NCBI RefSeq assembly: GCF_037113525.1
Contig: NZ_CP146963.1
Location: 3,286,001 to 3,350,000 of the forward strand
Direction: 5' to 3'
From: Butyrivibrio fibrisolvens
GTDB lineage: Bacteria > Bacillota > Clostridia > Lachnospirales > Lachnospiraceae
Length of the DNA stretch: 64,000 nt
In this document: one piece after another, positions 33,339-43,296 of the stretch
Position numbering within the stretch: the stretch's first letter is position 1
Layout of the letters: each line of letters begins with the position of its first letter
Notes under the pieces: model-generated
What the model saw: the letters and a program-made list of their open reading frames with translations, nothing else
The model's database searches: none
What the model was told of the DNA's origin: nothing
Made by a program: the position numbers and the translations under genes

Positions 33339-34151
33339 TTACTTCGCCTTATGTATACCAATCTTCTGTCCCTGCTTAACCGGCACTTCCTTCTGTCTTC
33401 TTGTCTTATCGAATACGCTTTCAGGAATCTTAACCGCATCTTTCCTGGTAAGAACTATTATAGTTGATCCTCCAAAAAGGAATCGTCCCTTCTCCTGACC
33501 TCTTTCAACACGGCCTTCCTGGTGATAGTTATCTATCTTACCAACGAACATGGCACCAACTTCCATCTGAATGATATCGCCAAAGTGGTCTGTATGAAGT
33601 ATTGTATATTCTCTGGAATTTTCACTAAATACAGGGACTTTTCTAAGAGCAACAGGACGAACTGTATGAAGTACTCCTTTTATAGGAGTATTGCACTCTT
33701 TGAACGCCCCGTCCGGGTAGCAGTATCTGTGATAGTGATGTACGCACAGGCGAAAGACCATACAGGTTCCGCCTTCAAACTCTTTAGCAAGGCCTTCGTC
33801 TCTAAGAAGATCAGAAACACTGTATCTGCTGTGCTTTACAGGGATTATCATTCCATCTTCTATAGGATATACGCTTAAATATCCGTCACATGGAGCGATA
33901 AAGTGATGAGGATCAGAATCTATGGGCCTGCACTCAGGTCTTATCCTTCTGGTAAAAAAGTCATTGAAGCTTTTGTACTCTTCTTCCTGATATTCCTCAA
34001 GTGAGATATTATTTTTTTTGATAAAAAAAGGGATAAGCACCCTGGATACTCCGGAATCAAGAACTTTGCCCGCAGCATTTGAAATTCGCGGGTTAATAAG
34101 AACCTTTAGGATCATCCTTCCAAAGCTTGTTCCATACAAAAAATCCAGCAT
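33339..34151 (-). CDS. psd: Phosphatidylserine decarboxylase
   Basis: 270 aa proenzyme. It converts phosphatidylserine to phosphatidylethanolamine at the membrane. The autocleavage site FGGST is at 226-230; cleavage before Ser229 makes the pyruvoyl group. The triad residues are likely Asp in APCDGYLSV (89) and a His of CVHHYHRY (137-142). The glycine-glycine-serine-threonine form differs from E. coli LGST but is usual in Firmicutes. Downstream of pssA in one operon. AAAGGAT precedes the ATG. Confidence 0.92.
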   Translation of the reverse strand: MLDFLYGTSFGRMILKVLINPRISNAAGKVLDSGVSRVLIPFFIKKNNISLEEYQEEEYKSFNDFFTRRIRPECRPIDSDPHHFIAPCDGYLSVYPIEDGMIIPVKHSRYSVSDLLRDEGLAKEFEGGTCMVFRLCVHHYHRYCYPDGAFKECNTPIKGVLHTVRPVALRKVPVFSENSREYTILHTDHFGDIIQMEVGAMFVGKIDNYHQEGRVERGQEKGRFLFGGSTIIVLTRKDAVKIPESVFDKTRRQKEVPVKQGQKIGIHKAK

Positions 34152-34214
34152 AACTTATCCTTTCTGAAATTCAATCTTTAATTATTTCTAGGTGCATGAT
34201 ACAGGATGTATCTC

Positions 34215-34252
34215 GTACCTGTTCAGAAATACAGGGATGTATTTCTAGGTAC
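34215..34252 (-). other. Hairpin starting at the pssA stop codon
   Basis: GTACCT/AGGTAC outer and GAAATACA/TGTATTTC inner arms around a GGGA loop. The outer arm shares bases with the pssA stop. It lies between pssA and psd and lacks a T-run, so it is probably an RNA stability or processing element. Confidence 0.6.
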
Positions 34253-34920
34253 TACAGTCTTGTTCTTGATATGATAAGCCATAAAAGTGCAATAAAGATA
34301 ACGGCTCCAATTCCTACTAAGATAAGTATTCCGTTAAGCTTAGGCTTCTTAACAGGAATAGGCAGAATAAATGCAAATGCAGTAAAGAGCATAGCTGCAA
34401 AGTAAATTGGTGTTATATCCCAGATAACTATGTAATGTACAAGGAGTATAACCGGGAAGATAAGAGCTGAAGATGTTACAGGAAGTCCTGAATAGTACTC
34501 TCTTACTGTATCTTCTTTTTTCTGTCTTTCTTCTTCCATTACATTAAAGTATGCAAGACGGATCATGGCAGCCAGCATGTAGATAAGCATGATGGCAAAG
34601 AACACGCTGATAAGCGGGAATCTTTCCATAAATGGGAACTTACGGAGCATAGCATATCCGATACATGCAGGAAGTACGCCAAAAGCGACAACGTCTGTAA
34701 GGGAATCGATCTGGATTCCAAAGTTCTTCTCTACTTCTGATCTGTTCTTCTTGGTACGGGCAACTTTGCCGTCAAAAGCATCACAAAGTCCGCTGAACAT
34801 TAAAAAGAATATTCCTATATAAGGATGTCCCTCGTCATTAAGACACAGTAATATTCCAGATCCCGCAGATAATAAAGATAAATATGTAAGCCAACAAGTA
34901 TAATCAAAAAAACCTAACAT
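34252..34920 (-). CDS. pssA: CDP-diacylglycerol-serine O-phosphatidyltransferase
   Basis: 222 aa, CDP-alcohol phosphatidyltransferase family. The signature D-G-x2-A-R-x8-G-x3-D-x3-D is present as DAFDGKVARTKKNR followed by FGIQIDSLTDVVAFG at about 47-82. Six or so membrane helices follow. It makes phosphatidylserine from CDP-diacylglycerol; the adjacent psd fixes this specificity. Its ATG overlaps the stop of the YbhN-like gene by one base. Confidence 0.9.
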   Translation of the reverse strand: MLGFFDYTCWLTYLSLLSAGSGILLCLNDEGHPYIGIFFLMFSGLCDAFDGKVARTKKNRSEVEKNFGIQIDSLTDVVAFGVLPACIGYAMLRKFPFMERFPLISVFFAIMLIYMLAAMIRLAYFNVMEEERQKKEDTVREYYSGLPVTSSALIFPVILLVHYIVIWDITPIYFAAMLFTAFAFILPIPVKKPKLNGILILVGIGAVIFIALLWLIISRTRL

Positions 34921-35948
34921 CAGTTCTTCTTTTCCTTTCTTCTTAAATATCCGATGATGACAACAAAAAGTCCTACAATAACGCTCGAATAAAACGTCAT
35001 ACCCCTACAAATAAGTTCCATAGCAACAACGCTGTCAGCATTCAGTATCTGACCAAGGCCGTCAATCATCAGAAAATCTGCAACACCCATTGCTCCCGGA
35101 ACAGGAATGCAATTAGATCCTACAGTAACAAGGCTCTGAATCTCCATTGCCTTTATGGCCTTTATTATCCCATTGTTTGTAGCCATAAATACCATAAAGA
35201 TTACGAGCAGATATGATATCCTCTGGAGCAGATTCCAGACAAGCACCTCTGCAAGGAGCCTGCCTCTTCCGAAAATGAAATCAGAGCACTCTTTATACTC
35301 TCTCATTGTATTCTCAAGCTGTGCTTTTCTTCTTTCATACTGCCTGATAACATGGATCTTCACAAGGAAGCTAAGCAGCTTATCAAATATATTATGTAAA
35401 AAAGAAGTCTTTTTGAGCAATAAAAAAAATCCGAACATGAGGCCTGCAAGTATCACGCCTCCAACTCCGATAAGTATCTTACCCACCAGAGAAAAGCCAA
35501 AGAAAATATGGTGTCCGAACACGACAACACATACTGCTGTAATAAGAAGCGCTGCCGTATACATAACAAGGTTGATGAGAAGCATTACTGCAACCATCGA
35601 TGGTGCAATACCATCTCTTATCATAAAGTAAGCACTGGCAGGCTGTCCGCCTGTTGCAGATGGTGTAATAGCAGAAAAATACACGTCTGCGCCGCCATAG
35701 GTCATCCCATTTATAGCACTAACCCTGTATCCCAGTCTTCTGGCCATGCGAACAAGCGCAAAACCTTCAAAAAAGATATATCCAAACATAGAAATAAAAG
35801 CCAGGCAAAGCCAGCCTTTATTAGAATCTTCGAACAGCCGTACCATAATATCGGGAGAAAAATTCTTGCTCTGCGATACTACAGCCACAAGCGTCAGTGC
35901 CGCAAAAACAAGAAAAAGAATAGACCATAAAATCTTATTTTTTCCCAT
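34920..35948 (-). CDS. YbhN/MprF-flippase-like membrane protein
   Basis: 342 aa with about eight membrane segments, family of lysylphosphatidylglycerol synthase transmembrane regions (UPF0104, COG0392). Motifs ITPSATGGQPASAYFMIRDGI near 110-130 and VPGAMGVADFLMIDGL near 285 are typical. Members are proposed lipid or polyprenyl-phosphate-linked-substrate flippases. As first gene of the pssA-psd operon it is likely to act in phospholipid translocation or trafficking. Role inferred from family and context. Confidence 0.85.
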   Translation of the reverse strand: MGKNKILWSILFLVFAALTLVAVVSQSKNFSPDIMVRLFEDSNKGWLCLAFISMFGYIFFEGFALVRMARRLGYRVSAINGMTYGGADVYFSAITPSATGGQPASAYFMIRDGIAPSMVAVMLLINLVMYTAALLITAVCVVVFGHHIFFGFSLVGKILIGVGGVILAGLMFGFFLLLKKTSFLHNIFDKLLSFLVKIHVIRQYERRKAQLENTMREYKECSDFIFGRGRLLAEVLVWNLLQRISYLLVIFMVFMATNNGIIKAIKAMEIQSLVTVGSNCIPVPGAMGVADFLMIDGLGQILNADSVVAMELICRGMTFYSSVIVGLFVVIIGYLRRKEKKN

Positions 35949-36223
35949 TATATGTACCCTTCATATATATCTGTAAACTAAAAAGTCATTCTAAATAGCT
36001 TATCTAAAAATTTCAAAAAACTCTATTAAAAAATAAAGTACCGTATTGTTTATATCACATTAATATTGCTCGTACAATAAAAATACCTTAAAAAGGAAAA
36101 TAATCTATATTTTTTCATTGCACTTAATATTATTTTATGATAGATATATTAAGTTAAATAAATATAGCTTTTTTATTCAAAAAGACTTTTTTTCAATTTT
36201 TATATCAAAAAAGGAGAAAAACA
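35949..36223. other. AT-rich divergent intergenic region
   Basis: Holds the promoters of the phospholipid operon (minus) and the EamA gene (plus). It is over 75 percent A+T by eye. A clear consensus pair was not found; AAAGGAG before the plus-strand ATG is clear. Confidence 0.5.
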
Positions 36224-37138
36224 ATGTGGCTTTTTTTCACACTGGCAACAACCTTCATATGGGGTCTTGCCGAACTATTTTATAAAAAGGGTGCCAGACC
36301 CAACGAGAAATATGCACACCTTAAGATCTGCATCTCTGTAGGTTTTGTAATGGGTCTTCATGCGATCTTCACTCTTTTGACCAAGGATATAGGTTATGAT
36401 CCGGAAAACCTTATCAGATATCTTCCGGTTTCACTTTTCTATGTTATATCCATGGCGTTTTCATTTTTTGGAATGCGTTTTATAGAAGAATCCATCTCTG
36501 ACCCTATTGAGAACACTTCAGGCGCTATCGCAGCTCTGCTCTGCGTAATATTCCTTCATGAAAAGCTTGAATTCCCATCAATTGCAGCAATCCTTATTAT
36601 CGCAGTTGGCGTAGTTGGTGTTGGATTTCTTGAAAACACAGGTTCTACCAAACGAAGTGATAAGATTGGTAAGAAAATGGCTATAATCGCCTTCGCTATG
36701 CCTTTCATGTATGCTATCCTTGATGCCTTCGGATCATTCCTTGATATCTTCTATTTGGATGAAGTAGAATCCAGCCCTCTTGTAAATATTACAGAAGATA
36801 CTATCGAAGAAGTAGCAAATACAAGCTATGAACTTACATTTGCTTTTGTAGCTATCATTCTCTACATATTTATAAGATTAAGAGGTGTTAAATACGAGAT
36901 TCCCAAGCAGCGTGATAAGATCCTGGCAGCAATCTGCGAGACCGCAGGACAGTTCACTTATGTATTTGCAATGAGCGGAAACGGCGCTATAGCAGCTCCT
37001 ATCATCTCAGCAGTATGTGTAGTATCTCTTATTCTTTCACGTATATTCCTTAAGGAAAAGCTGACAAAGAATCAGTATTTCTTCATATTCATGGTAATAG
37101 TCGGAATACTTATTCTTGCAGTTATCGAAGGGGACTAA
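36224..37138 (+). CDS. EamA/DMT-family transporter
   Basis: 304 aa with ten predicted membrane helices in two EamA halves (first half LATTFIWGLAELFYKKG to about 130; second from about 150). The second half starts late because of a hydrophilic acidic insert near 185-205 (VESSPLVNITEDTIEEVANTSYE) between helices. DMT proteins export or import small metabolites such as amino acids or sugars; substrate unknown. Good AAAGGAG site. Confidence 0.85.
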   Translation: MWLFFTLATTFIWGLAELFYKKGARPNEKYAHLKICISVGFVMGLHAIFTLLTKDIGYDPENLIRYLPVSLFYVISMAFSFFGMRFIEESISDPIENTSGAIAALLCVIFLHEKLEFPSIAAILIIAVGVVGVGFLENTGSTKRSDKIGKKMAIIAFAMPFMYAILDAFGSFLDIFYLDEVESSPLVNITEDTIEEVANTSYELTFAFVAIILYIFIRLRGVKYEIPKQRDKILAAICETAGQFTYVFAMSGNGAIAAPIISAVCVVSLILSRIFLKEKLTKNQYFFIFMVIVGILILAVIEGD

Positions 37139-37211
37139 ATAATATATCTCTTGCAATGAGAATATATTGCATCAAAATAAACTTCATCCCCTTTAAAATC
37201 AGAACTAAAAC

Positions 37212-37249
37212 AAGGATCGTCGCACTAATCACAAAGTGCGACGATCCTT
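37212..37249. terminator. Bidirectional terminator
   Basis: A perfect 15-bp stem (AAGGATCGTCGCACT at 37212-37226 with 37235-37249), 8-nt loop, T-rich on both sides, between convergent EamA and GH3 genes. Confidence 0.85.
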
Positions 37250-37292
37250 TTGTTTGGAACTTTTTATGTAAATCCAGTGGTTTACATCAGTT

Positions 37293-40217
37293 TTATTTAT
37301 TTGTAACTTCTACAGTTGCTTCCTTCTTTTTTGCAAGATACTTCTTAACTGCGAAGAACTCAAGACAAGCAAGGATAAGTACAAGAAGTACATCTACTGC
37401 AAACAGGATCTTTTCCCATGTAGGAAGGCCTGTGCTGATATCTGAATCATATGCACGGCTGTTAACTACTGTGTAAAGGATGTTATGAGATGCAGTTCTC
37501 ATTGCGATCACTGATGTAGCGCTTGTCTGATCTGTAACTGTTGACTGAGGTGTTGAATATGTTGCAAGCATAAGATCGCAGCCGTTTCTGATCATTCTGT
37601 CAGAATCCTGGTAACCATATCCACCGAAGTAGTCTGTTTCAGCAAATCCTCTGAAGCCCCACTCACCACGAAGTACTGTGTTAAGTAGTGCCGAACATGC
37701 CTCAGCAGGCTCAACACCTATGTTATTGAATGCAACCATTGTTGCACCCGGATTAGCATTCTTGAATGCGATCTCGAATGACTTAAGGTAGATCTCACGC
37801 ATGGACTGCTCGTTGAGCCATGTGCAAAGGAGTCCTGTACGGTTAGTCTCCTGATCGTTAGTTGCGAAGTGCTTAACGTATGAGTATACGCCCCACTCTC
37901 TCGCACCGTTTACAGCATTTGCACACATCCAGCCTGCAAGAACGCCATCTTCTGAATAGTACTCGAAGTTACGTCCTGCAAATGCAGATCTGTGAGTATT
38001 TGTAGCAGGAGCATACCATCCTGATACATCCATATCATTAGCCATGCGGCCGATTGACTGACCAAATGCAAGAGCAAGATCCTTGTTCCATGTGCATGCG
38101 ATCATAACTGCTGCAGGGAATCCGATAGAACCCTGACCTGTGAAGTTATTGTTAATAGAAGCAGGACCATCACAGTCGTAAGTCATAACCTTACCGATAG
38201 AATCAATAGCTGATGTCTCATATCCGCCAAGCTCGATAAGAGTGTTCATCTCTTCTACTGTAAGCTCATCAAGAAGCTCATCCCACTTAGGATCATCATA
38301 TTCAAGACCGCGAAGATCCTTGAGCATAACGCCGTTCTTAGCACCTGTTGTAGGCATTACATCAGAATCATTGTTGAAGTTTGTAGGATCATAGTTGGTC
38401 TCATTGTAATAATTAGCCTTATACTCATCAGCAAGCTCATAAGAAGAAGGAGCAGCAGTAGCTTCAGCATAGTTTCCAAATCCGTCTGCACGTGAAAGGT
38501 ATGTAACATCACCTTCTGCAAACTGGAACTGGTTTGTAGCAGCAACCTCATCGGATGCACGCTTACCCGACTCATCATAAACAACTGTAGATGCTACAGA
38601 AACAGTATCTGTATCGATCTTGTTGTGTGAATCAGAGTTGATAGAGATCTCATAATCTCCTGCTTCAAGAACATAGCATCCCTCGCCATATGTATCGTAT
38701 GAAGCCATATCCTCAAGAGCAAATGTAACTGTTACAGTCTCAGATGCACCAGGCTCAAGTGTAGATGTCTTAGCAAACTGGATAAGGTTTGCTGCTGACT
38801 TTTCAATACCACCATTTGTATAAGGAGGATTGTAGTAAACTTCTACTACGTCCTTACCTGCTACATCACCTGTGTTAGTTACTGTTACATCAAATGTTAC
38901 GTTTGTACCGTCATTTGTGATTTCGCCCATCTCCTGGGTAAATGTTGTGTAAGAAAGACCATAGCCAAATGGATAAACAACTGTAGCGTCATAATCAAAA
39001 TCCATGTTACCTGCAAGGCTTTCTGCATAAGCTGTCTCATAGAAACGATATCCAACATAGATACCTTCTACATAATTAACAAATGTAGGATAAGCTTTAC
39101 CGCCTTCAGCGAACATGTTATCTACACCATACTCTTCCATATTAGTGTAATCAAAATCGCCAAAGTTGTTAGCTGTAGGTGTAGCAAGAAGATCTGCTAC
39201 GAATGTATCTGCTGTCTTACCAGAAGGATTAACCTTACCAGCAAGGATCTCTCCAAGTCCGTCAAAACCTGTCTGACCTGTTCCAGGGCAGTAAAGAACT
39301 GACTTGATCTGTGAATACTCATTTACAAAGCCAAGCTCCATAGCGTTAGCTGAGTTTACAACTACGATAACATTATCAAAGTTAGCTGTTACTTCATCAA
39401 GAAGTGCCTGCTCTCTGTTTGAAAGCTCAAGATAAGACTTTGAAGCATCAAGGTCATCTTCCTGGTCAGAGTAGCGAACACCTGAAGCTCCGAACATTCC
39501 CTCTTCTGAGAATGTATCCTCACCATCATAAGATGTTGGAAGGTCTGCTCCCTCACCGCCTGAACGAGCGATAAAGAAAATTGCTGTATCAGAGAAATTC
39601 TTGGCATCTGTGATAAGGCTGCCATACTCTGAAACTGTAGGTTCAGGAATTGTCCAGTCCTGTCCCATCATACCAACTGTAGGTCTTGCCTGTCTCCAAC
39701 CTGTGTAGAAGCCTACAAGATCCTTATTGTACTCAATACCGGCATCTGTAAGACCTGTAAGGAAGTCTACTGTAGGATAAGCATCAGATAATGCTCCAGA
39801 ACCTGTACCACCATAAATAGGATTTGTTGAAGACCAGCCAAATACATTGACCTTTGTGCCTTCTGCAAGAGGAAGTGCTGACTCCTCATTCTTTAAAAGA
39901 ACGATTCCTTCTTCAGCAATCTCTGTACAAAGAGCTTTAGCCTCTTCAATAGCGTCGTTTGAAATAGTACCGCCGCCCATTGCCATGTTTACCATTGAGT
40001 AAACAGGTCCAAGTAAAATAGAATTAACTACTACGATTACTACTAATGCGAAAACAAGCCATGTCTGCTTTCTGATAAAGCCCTTTAACGGCTTCTTAGC
40101 TTTCACCGCACAGATAGTTACGATGATCGCAAGTACTAATGCCACACCCAATACTATAAGTTGTGGAATCATTGTTTGTATTACGGCGATAACGTCCGCA
40201 ATATTGATAGATAACAT
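37293..40217 (-). CDS. Circularly permuted GH3 beta-glucosidase, membrane-anchored
   Basis: 974 aa. Order of domains is reversed compared with usual GH3: two N-terminal membrane helices (about 18-40 and 50-72), then the GH3 C-terminal domain (GIVLLKNEESALPL at about 103), a fibronectin-III-like domain (YPFGYGLSYTTF near 417, then VTNTGDVAGKDVVEVY), and only then the (beta/alpha)8 catalytic domain from about 640 with SVKHFATNDQETNR-like KHFATNDQE and nucleophile Asp in GFAETDYFGG near 870; a last membrane helix lies at about 940-960. The permuted order is known from Butyrivibrio beta-glucosidase. The catalytic part should face outside. Confidence 0.88.
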   Translation of the reverse strand: MLSINIADVIAVIQTMIPQLIVLGVALVLAIIVTICAVKAKKPLKGFIRKQTWLVFALVVIVVVNSILLGPVYSMVNMAMGGGTISNDAIEEAKALCTEIAEEGIVLLKNEESALPLAEGTKVNVFGWSSTNPIYGGTGSGALSDAYPTVDFLTGLTDAGIEYNKDLVGFYTGWRQARPTVGMMGQDWTIPEPTVSEYGSLITDAKNFSDTAIFFIARSGGEGADLPTSYDGEDTFSEEGMFGASGVRYSDQEDDLDASKSYLELSNREQALLDEVTANFDNVIVVVNSANAMELGFVNEYSQIKSVLYCPGTGQTGFDGLGEILAGKVNPSGKTADTFVADLLATPTANNFGDFDYTNMEEYGVDNMFAEGGKAYPTFVNYVEGIYVGYRFYETAYAESLAGNMDFDYDATVVYPFGYGLSYTTFTQEMGEITNDGTNVTFDVTVTNTGDVAGKDVVEVYYNPPYTNGGIEKSAANLIQFAKTSTLEPGASETVTVTFALEDMASYDTYGEGCYVLEAGDYEISINSDSHNKIDTDTVSVASTVVYDESGKRASDEVAATNQFQFAEGDVTYLSRADGFGNYAEATAAPSSYELADEYKANYYNETNYDPTNFNNDSDVMPTTGAKNGVMLKDLRGLEYDDPKWDELLDELTVEEMNTLIELGGYETSAIDSIGKVMTYDCDGPASINNNFTGQGSIGFPAAVMIACTWNKDLALAFGQSIGRMANDMDVSGWYAPATNTHRSAFAGRNFEYYSEDGVLAGWMCANAVNGAREWGVYSYVKHFATNDQETNRTGLLCTWLNEQSMREIYLKSFEIAFKNANPGATMVAFNNIGVEPAEACSALLNTVLRGEWGFRGFAETDYFGGYGYQDSDRMIRNGCDLMLATYSTPQSTVTDQTSATSVIAMRTASHNILYTVVNSRAYDSDISTGLPTWEKILFAVDVLLVLILACLEFFAVKKYLAKKKEATVEVTNK

Positions 40218-40291
40218 TTTCCCTTCTCCTTCCTCTGTGAAAAAAATTAGTAGTGGAATCTATCTCAAAGCTTTTTCAAGCTTTAAGTACA

Positions 40292-40849
40292 TTATTTTGC
40301 TTCCTGCTTTGGTGTCTCCGGGAAGATGATCTTGTTTACAAAGAAAAAGACCACCATTGAAACACCGCCATTAAGCACTGTTGTTCCGATGTTATAAAGC
40401 CATGCCGGAACAAACATTCCTGCAACTGCAACCCAGATACAATTAATCGAGTTAACAATGCATGTGATCACGATAAATGCTGCAACATACCATGCAATCT
40501 GCTTGCCGGGCTTATCATGATTTCTAAATACAAATACCTTCTGAATAGGGAAATTGATGCACTCACCAATTACCATTGCGATCATGTAGGCTGTAAAGTA
40601 AGCAAGTCCTCCATGCGCCTGATCATAGCCAAGGATGTTCCAGTCAAAGGTCTCTCCTGCGATAGTAACAGGGATCCCCGGCCATCCAAATGCTCTGTCT
40701 CCAAGAAATGCAAATGCTGCCGGCAAAAAAGTAAGCAGTAAATACTTGAATACCGTGATCAGGTTACTTACGATCACAAACAGTCCGCCTTCACGAACCC
40801 ATTTGGCAGCTGCAGGATGTTTAGCTGCAAAGCTATTCCATAAATTCAT
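40292..40849 (-). CDS. GtrA-like membrane protein
   Basis: 185 aa with four membrane helices. GtrA proteins help to flip or transfer polyprenyl-phosphate-linked sugars. Signature region ECINFPIQKVFVFRN near 96-110 is clear. Here about 30 residues are inserted between helices 1 and 2 (AFGWPGIPVTIAGETFDWNI). It lies between two GH3 genes on the same strand with GGAGG upstream, hinting at linkage with cell-surface glycan metabolism. Confidence 0.85.
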   Translation of the reverse strand: MNLWNSFAAKHPAAAKWVREGGLFVIVSNLITVFKYLLLTFLPAAFAFLGDRAFGWPGIPVTIAGETFDWNILGYDQAHGGLAYFTAYMIAMVIGECINFPIQKVFVFRNHDKPGKQIAWYVAAFIVITCIVNSINCIWVAVAGMFVPAWLYNIGTTVLNGGVSMVVFFFVNKIIFPETPKQEAK

Positions 40850-40935
40850 ATAATTCCTCCATATAGTCTGCTGTTTTATTATTTATATTCACAGGTTCTT
40901 TTATCCTTGAATTCTTAAATACACAGACTTACTAA

Positions 40936-43296
40936 TCATTCCTCGTGCAAAAGTCTCTTTTCGTACTTCTTATTCGCACTCTGGTTTCTAAAGAAACCTC
41001 CGATAACTCCCGCAAGGCCCTTGAAAAAGTGTCCGTTAGCGATCATAACGATGCTCTCGACCATCTGCCTTGATACCATTCCGCCTGACATCTTGCAGAT
41101 AGCCCTAAATGGCATGTTATAGATGAACATGATGTTAAGATCTGGAATGCCCTTTTCATAAGACTTATCAAGTTTTTTCTTAAGTACCTTATAAACCATT
41201 CTGCAAATGCCGCTCTTGGCGTCTTTCATCTGACACAAGGCATCATTGATATCAAGTGGTCCGACCTTTTCTTCTGGGAGAGGCGCGGCATAGAGTTTTT
41301 CAAATTCTTCGTAGTGGACATTTCTGACTTTTCCTGTCTTATAGCTTGGAAGATCATCGATGTTATAAGGAAGCTCTGTAGTAGTTCCTTCTACGAAAAT
41401 CTCTCCTGTAAGAGCTATATCCCTTACGTTTGCACCAACATATATCTGATACTCTCCGCCTTCTATCTCCCACTTATTAGAAACAGTTGAGAAATAGCGG
41501 AAGGTCTTGTCATCAAATGGAATCATGACCTCCACTGACTGGCCAGCTTTGATCCAGACTTTTTTGAAGCCTTTAAGCTCTTTTTTAGGTCTTATAAGGC
41601 CTGTTTCTCTTTTTCCAACATAGAGCTGAGCTATCTCTGCGCCATCGCACTTACCGGTATTAGTAATAGTGAACCTTACGCCGCCTTCACCTACTGTCAG
41701 GTCTGAATACTCAAATGTTGTATAGCTAAGGCCGTATCCAAATGGGAACTGAACTTTTACATCTGCTGTATCGTAGTATCTGTATCCAATGAAAGGTCCT
41801 TCTCTGTACTGAAGATTTCTCTTATCCTGATCTGAATAGTTTACGACTACTGTATCTACATATGAGAAAGGATAAGACTCTGAGAGCTTTCCTGTAGGCA
41901 CTTCCTTACCGATGATAATGTCAAGAAGAGCGGATGCTCCTGCCTGTCCTGTCAGGTATCCGTGGAGAAGTCCCTGAAGCTTATCAAGCCATGGCATCTT
42001 CACTGCAGAACCTGCGCTCATGACACCAACTATATGCTTGTTATATGTGCTAAGCTCTTCAAGCTCTTTGATCTGATATTCAGGAATATCCATAGACATT
42101 CTGTCTGCGCCTTCGCTCTCTGCGATCTCATCAAGACCGAAGAAGAACAAAACAACATCTGCCTTTTCAGGGTCATCTACAACTTCAAATGCATAATTTT
42201 TAATCTCTTCTGCAATAGTCTCAACTTTGGTTGAATTAACCTGTGAGCTTCCTGAACCCTGATAGCGTGGCTTATTTACAAAAGGTCCTCTCAGGCACAC
42301 CTTAGTACCGCCTGCAAGAGGAAGGATATCGTCATCATTTTTAAGAAGAACTGCAGAATTTACTGCTGCCTTTCTTGCTATGTCATGATGAGCCTTCTTA
42401 TCAAATCCCTTAGTATGATCATTTTCTTTAAAATAAATAGCTGCCTCGATAATAGGAAGGATTGCTCTGTCGATCTCTTCTTCCGTGATCTGGCCTTCGC
42501 CCTTGGTTGCTGCTTCTATCAGCTGCCTTGCAGAATCAAGACCCGGGTTTGGCATCTCAACGTTAGACTGGCATTTAACACCTGCAACGTGGTCATTACT
42601 TGCACCCCAGTCAGTAACAACTATTCCATCAAATCCCCATTCTTTTCTAAGAATATCTACAAGCAAATGTTCATTTTCATTTGCATACTTACCATTTACT
42701 TCGTTGTAGGCAGACATGATCGCCTTAGCGCCGCCTTCCTTAACAGCAATCTCAAATGCTGTCAGATAGATCTCACGAAGCGTACGCTCATCTACAACTG
42801 CGTTCATTGCCATTCTGCGGTACTCACGGGAGTTAACTGCAAAATGTTTAGGACAAGAATAAATGTGTCTGCTCTGAATACCTCTTACATAAGAAGCTGC
42901 CATCTTACCTGCAAGAATCGGATCTTCACTAAAGTACTCAAAGTTTCGGCCGCAAAGAGGTGATCTCTTCATGTTAAGTCCGGGTCCAAGAAGTACATCA
43001 ACCTTCTGGGCAAGAGCTTCTTCACCAAGCGCTGCACCTATCTCTTCGCCAAGACTTGGATCCCAGCTGTTAGCAACTGTTGCCGCTGTTGGAAAGCATG
43101 TTGCAGGAAGAGATGCGTTAAGTCCCAGATGATCTCCCGCTCCTTCCTGACGTCGAAGTCCGTGAGGTCCATCTGAAAAAGAGATTGACTGTATTCCTAC
43201 GCGCCCAATATCGCGTGATTCCCACTCATTTTTACCGCTCAAAAGAGCTGCCTTCTCTATCAATGTAAGCTTTGAAAGTATTTCTTTAGCGTCCAT
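40936..43296 (-). CDS. GH3 beta-glucosidase, cytoplasmic
   Basis: 786 aa from the ATG at 43296, six bases after GGAGG; the ATG at 43302 abuts GGAGG and is less likely. Canonical order: catalytic domain first (SFSDGPHGLRRQ near 38, KHFAVNSREYRRM near 155, nucleophile Asp in GIVVTDWGASNDH near 230), GH3_C domain from about 310, fibronectin-III-like domain near 580-650, and an extra C-terminal helical tail of about 100 residues not typical for the family. No signal peptide. Likely cleaves imported beta-glucosides. Confidence 0.92.
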   Translation of the reverse strand: MDAKEILSKLTLIEKAALLSGKNEWESRDIGRVGIQSISFSDGPHGLRRQEGAGDHLGLNASLPATCFPTAATVANSWDPSLGEEIGAALGEEALAQKVDVLLGPGLNMKRSPLCGRNFEYFSEDPILAGKMAASYVRGIQSRHIYSCPKHFAVNSREYRRMAMNAVVDERTLREIYLTAFEIAVKEGGAKAIMSAYNEVNGKYANENEHLLVDILRKEWGFDGIVVTDWGASNDHVAGVKCQSNVEMPNPGLDSARQLIEAATKGEGQITEEEIDRAILPIIEAAIYFKENDHTKGFDKKAHHDIARKAAVNSAVLLKNDDDILPLAGGTKVCLRGPFVNKPRYQGSGSSQVNSTKVETIAEEIKNYAFEVVDDPEKADVVLFFFGLDEIAESEGADRMSMDIPEYQIKELEELSTYNKHIVGVMSAGSAVKMPWLDKLQGLLHGYLTGQAGASALLDIIIGKEVPTGKLSESYPFSYVDTVVVNYSDQDKRNLQYREGPFIGYRYYDTADVKVQFPFGYGLSYTTFEYSDLTVGEGGVRFTITNTGKCDGAEIAQLYVGKRETGLIRPKKELKGFKKVWIKAGQSVEVMIPFDDKTFRYFSTVSNKWEIEGGEYQIYVGANVRDIALTGEIFVEGTTTELPYNIDDLPSYKTGKVRNVHYEEFEKLYAAPLPEEKVGPLDINDALCQMKDAKSGICRMVYKVLKKKLDKSYEKGIPDLNIMFIYNMPFRAICKMSGGMVSRQMVESIVMIANGHFFKGLAGVIGGFFRNQSANKKYEKRLLHEE

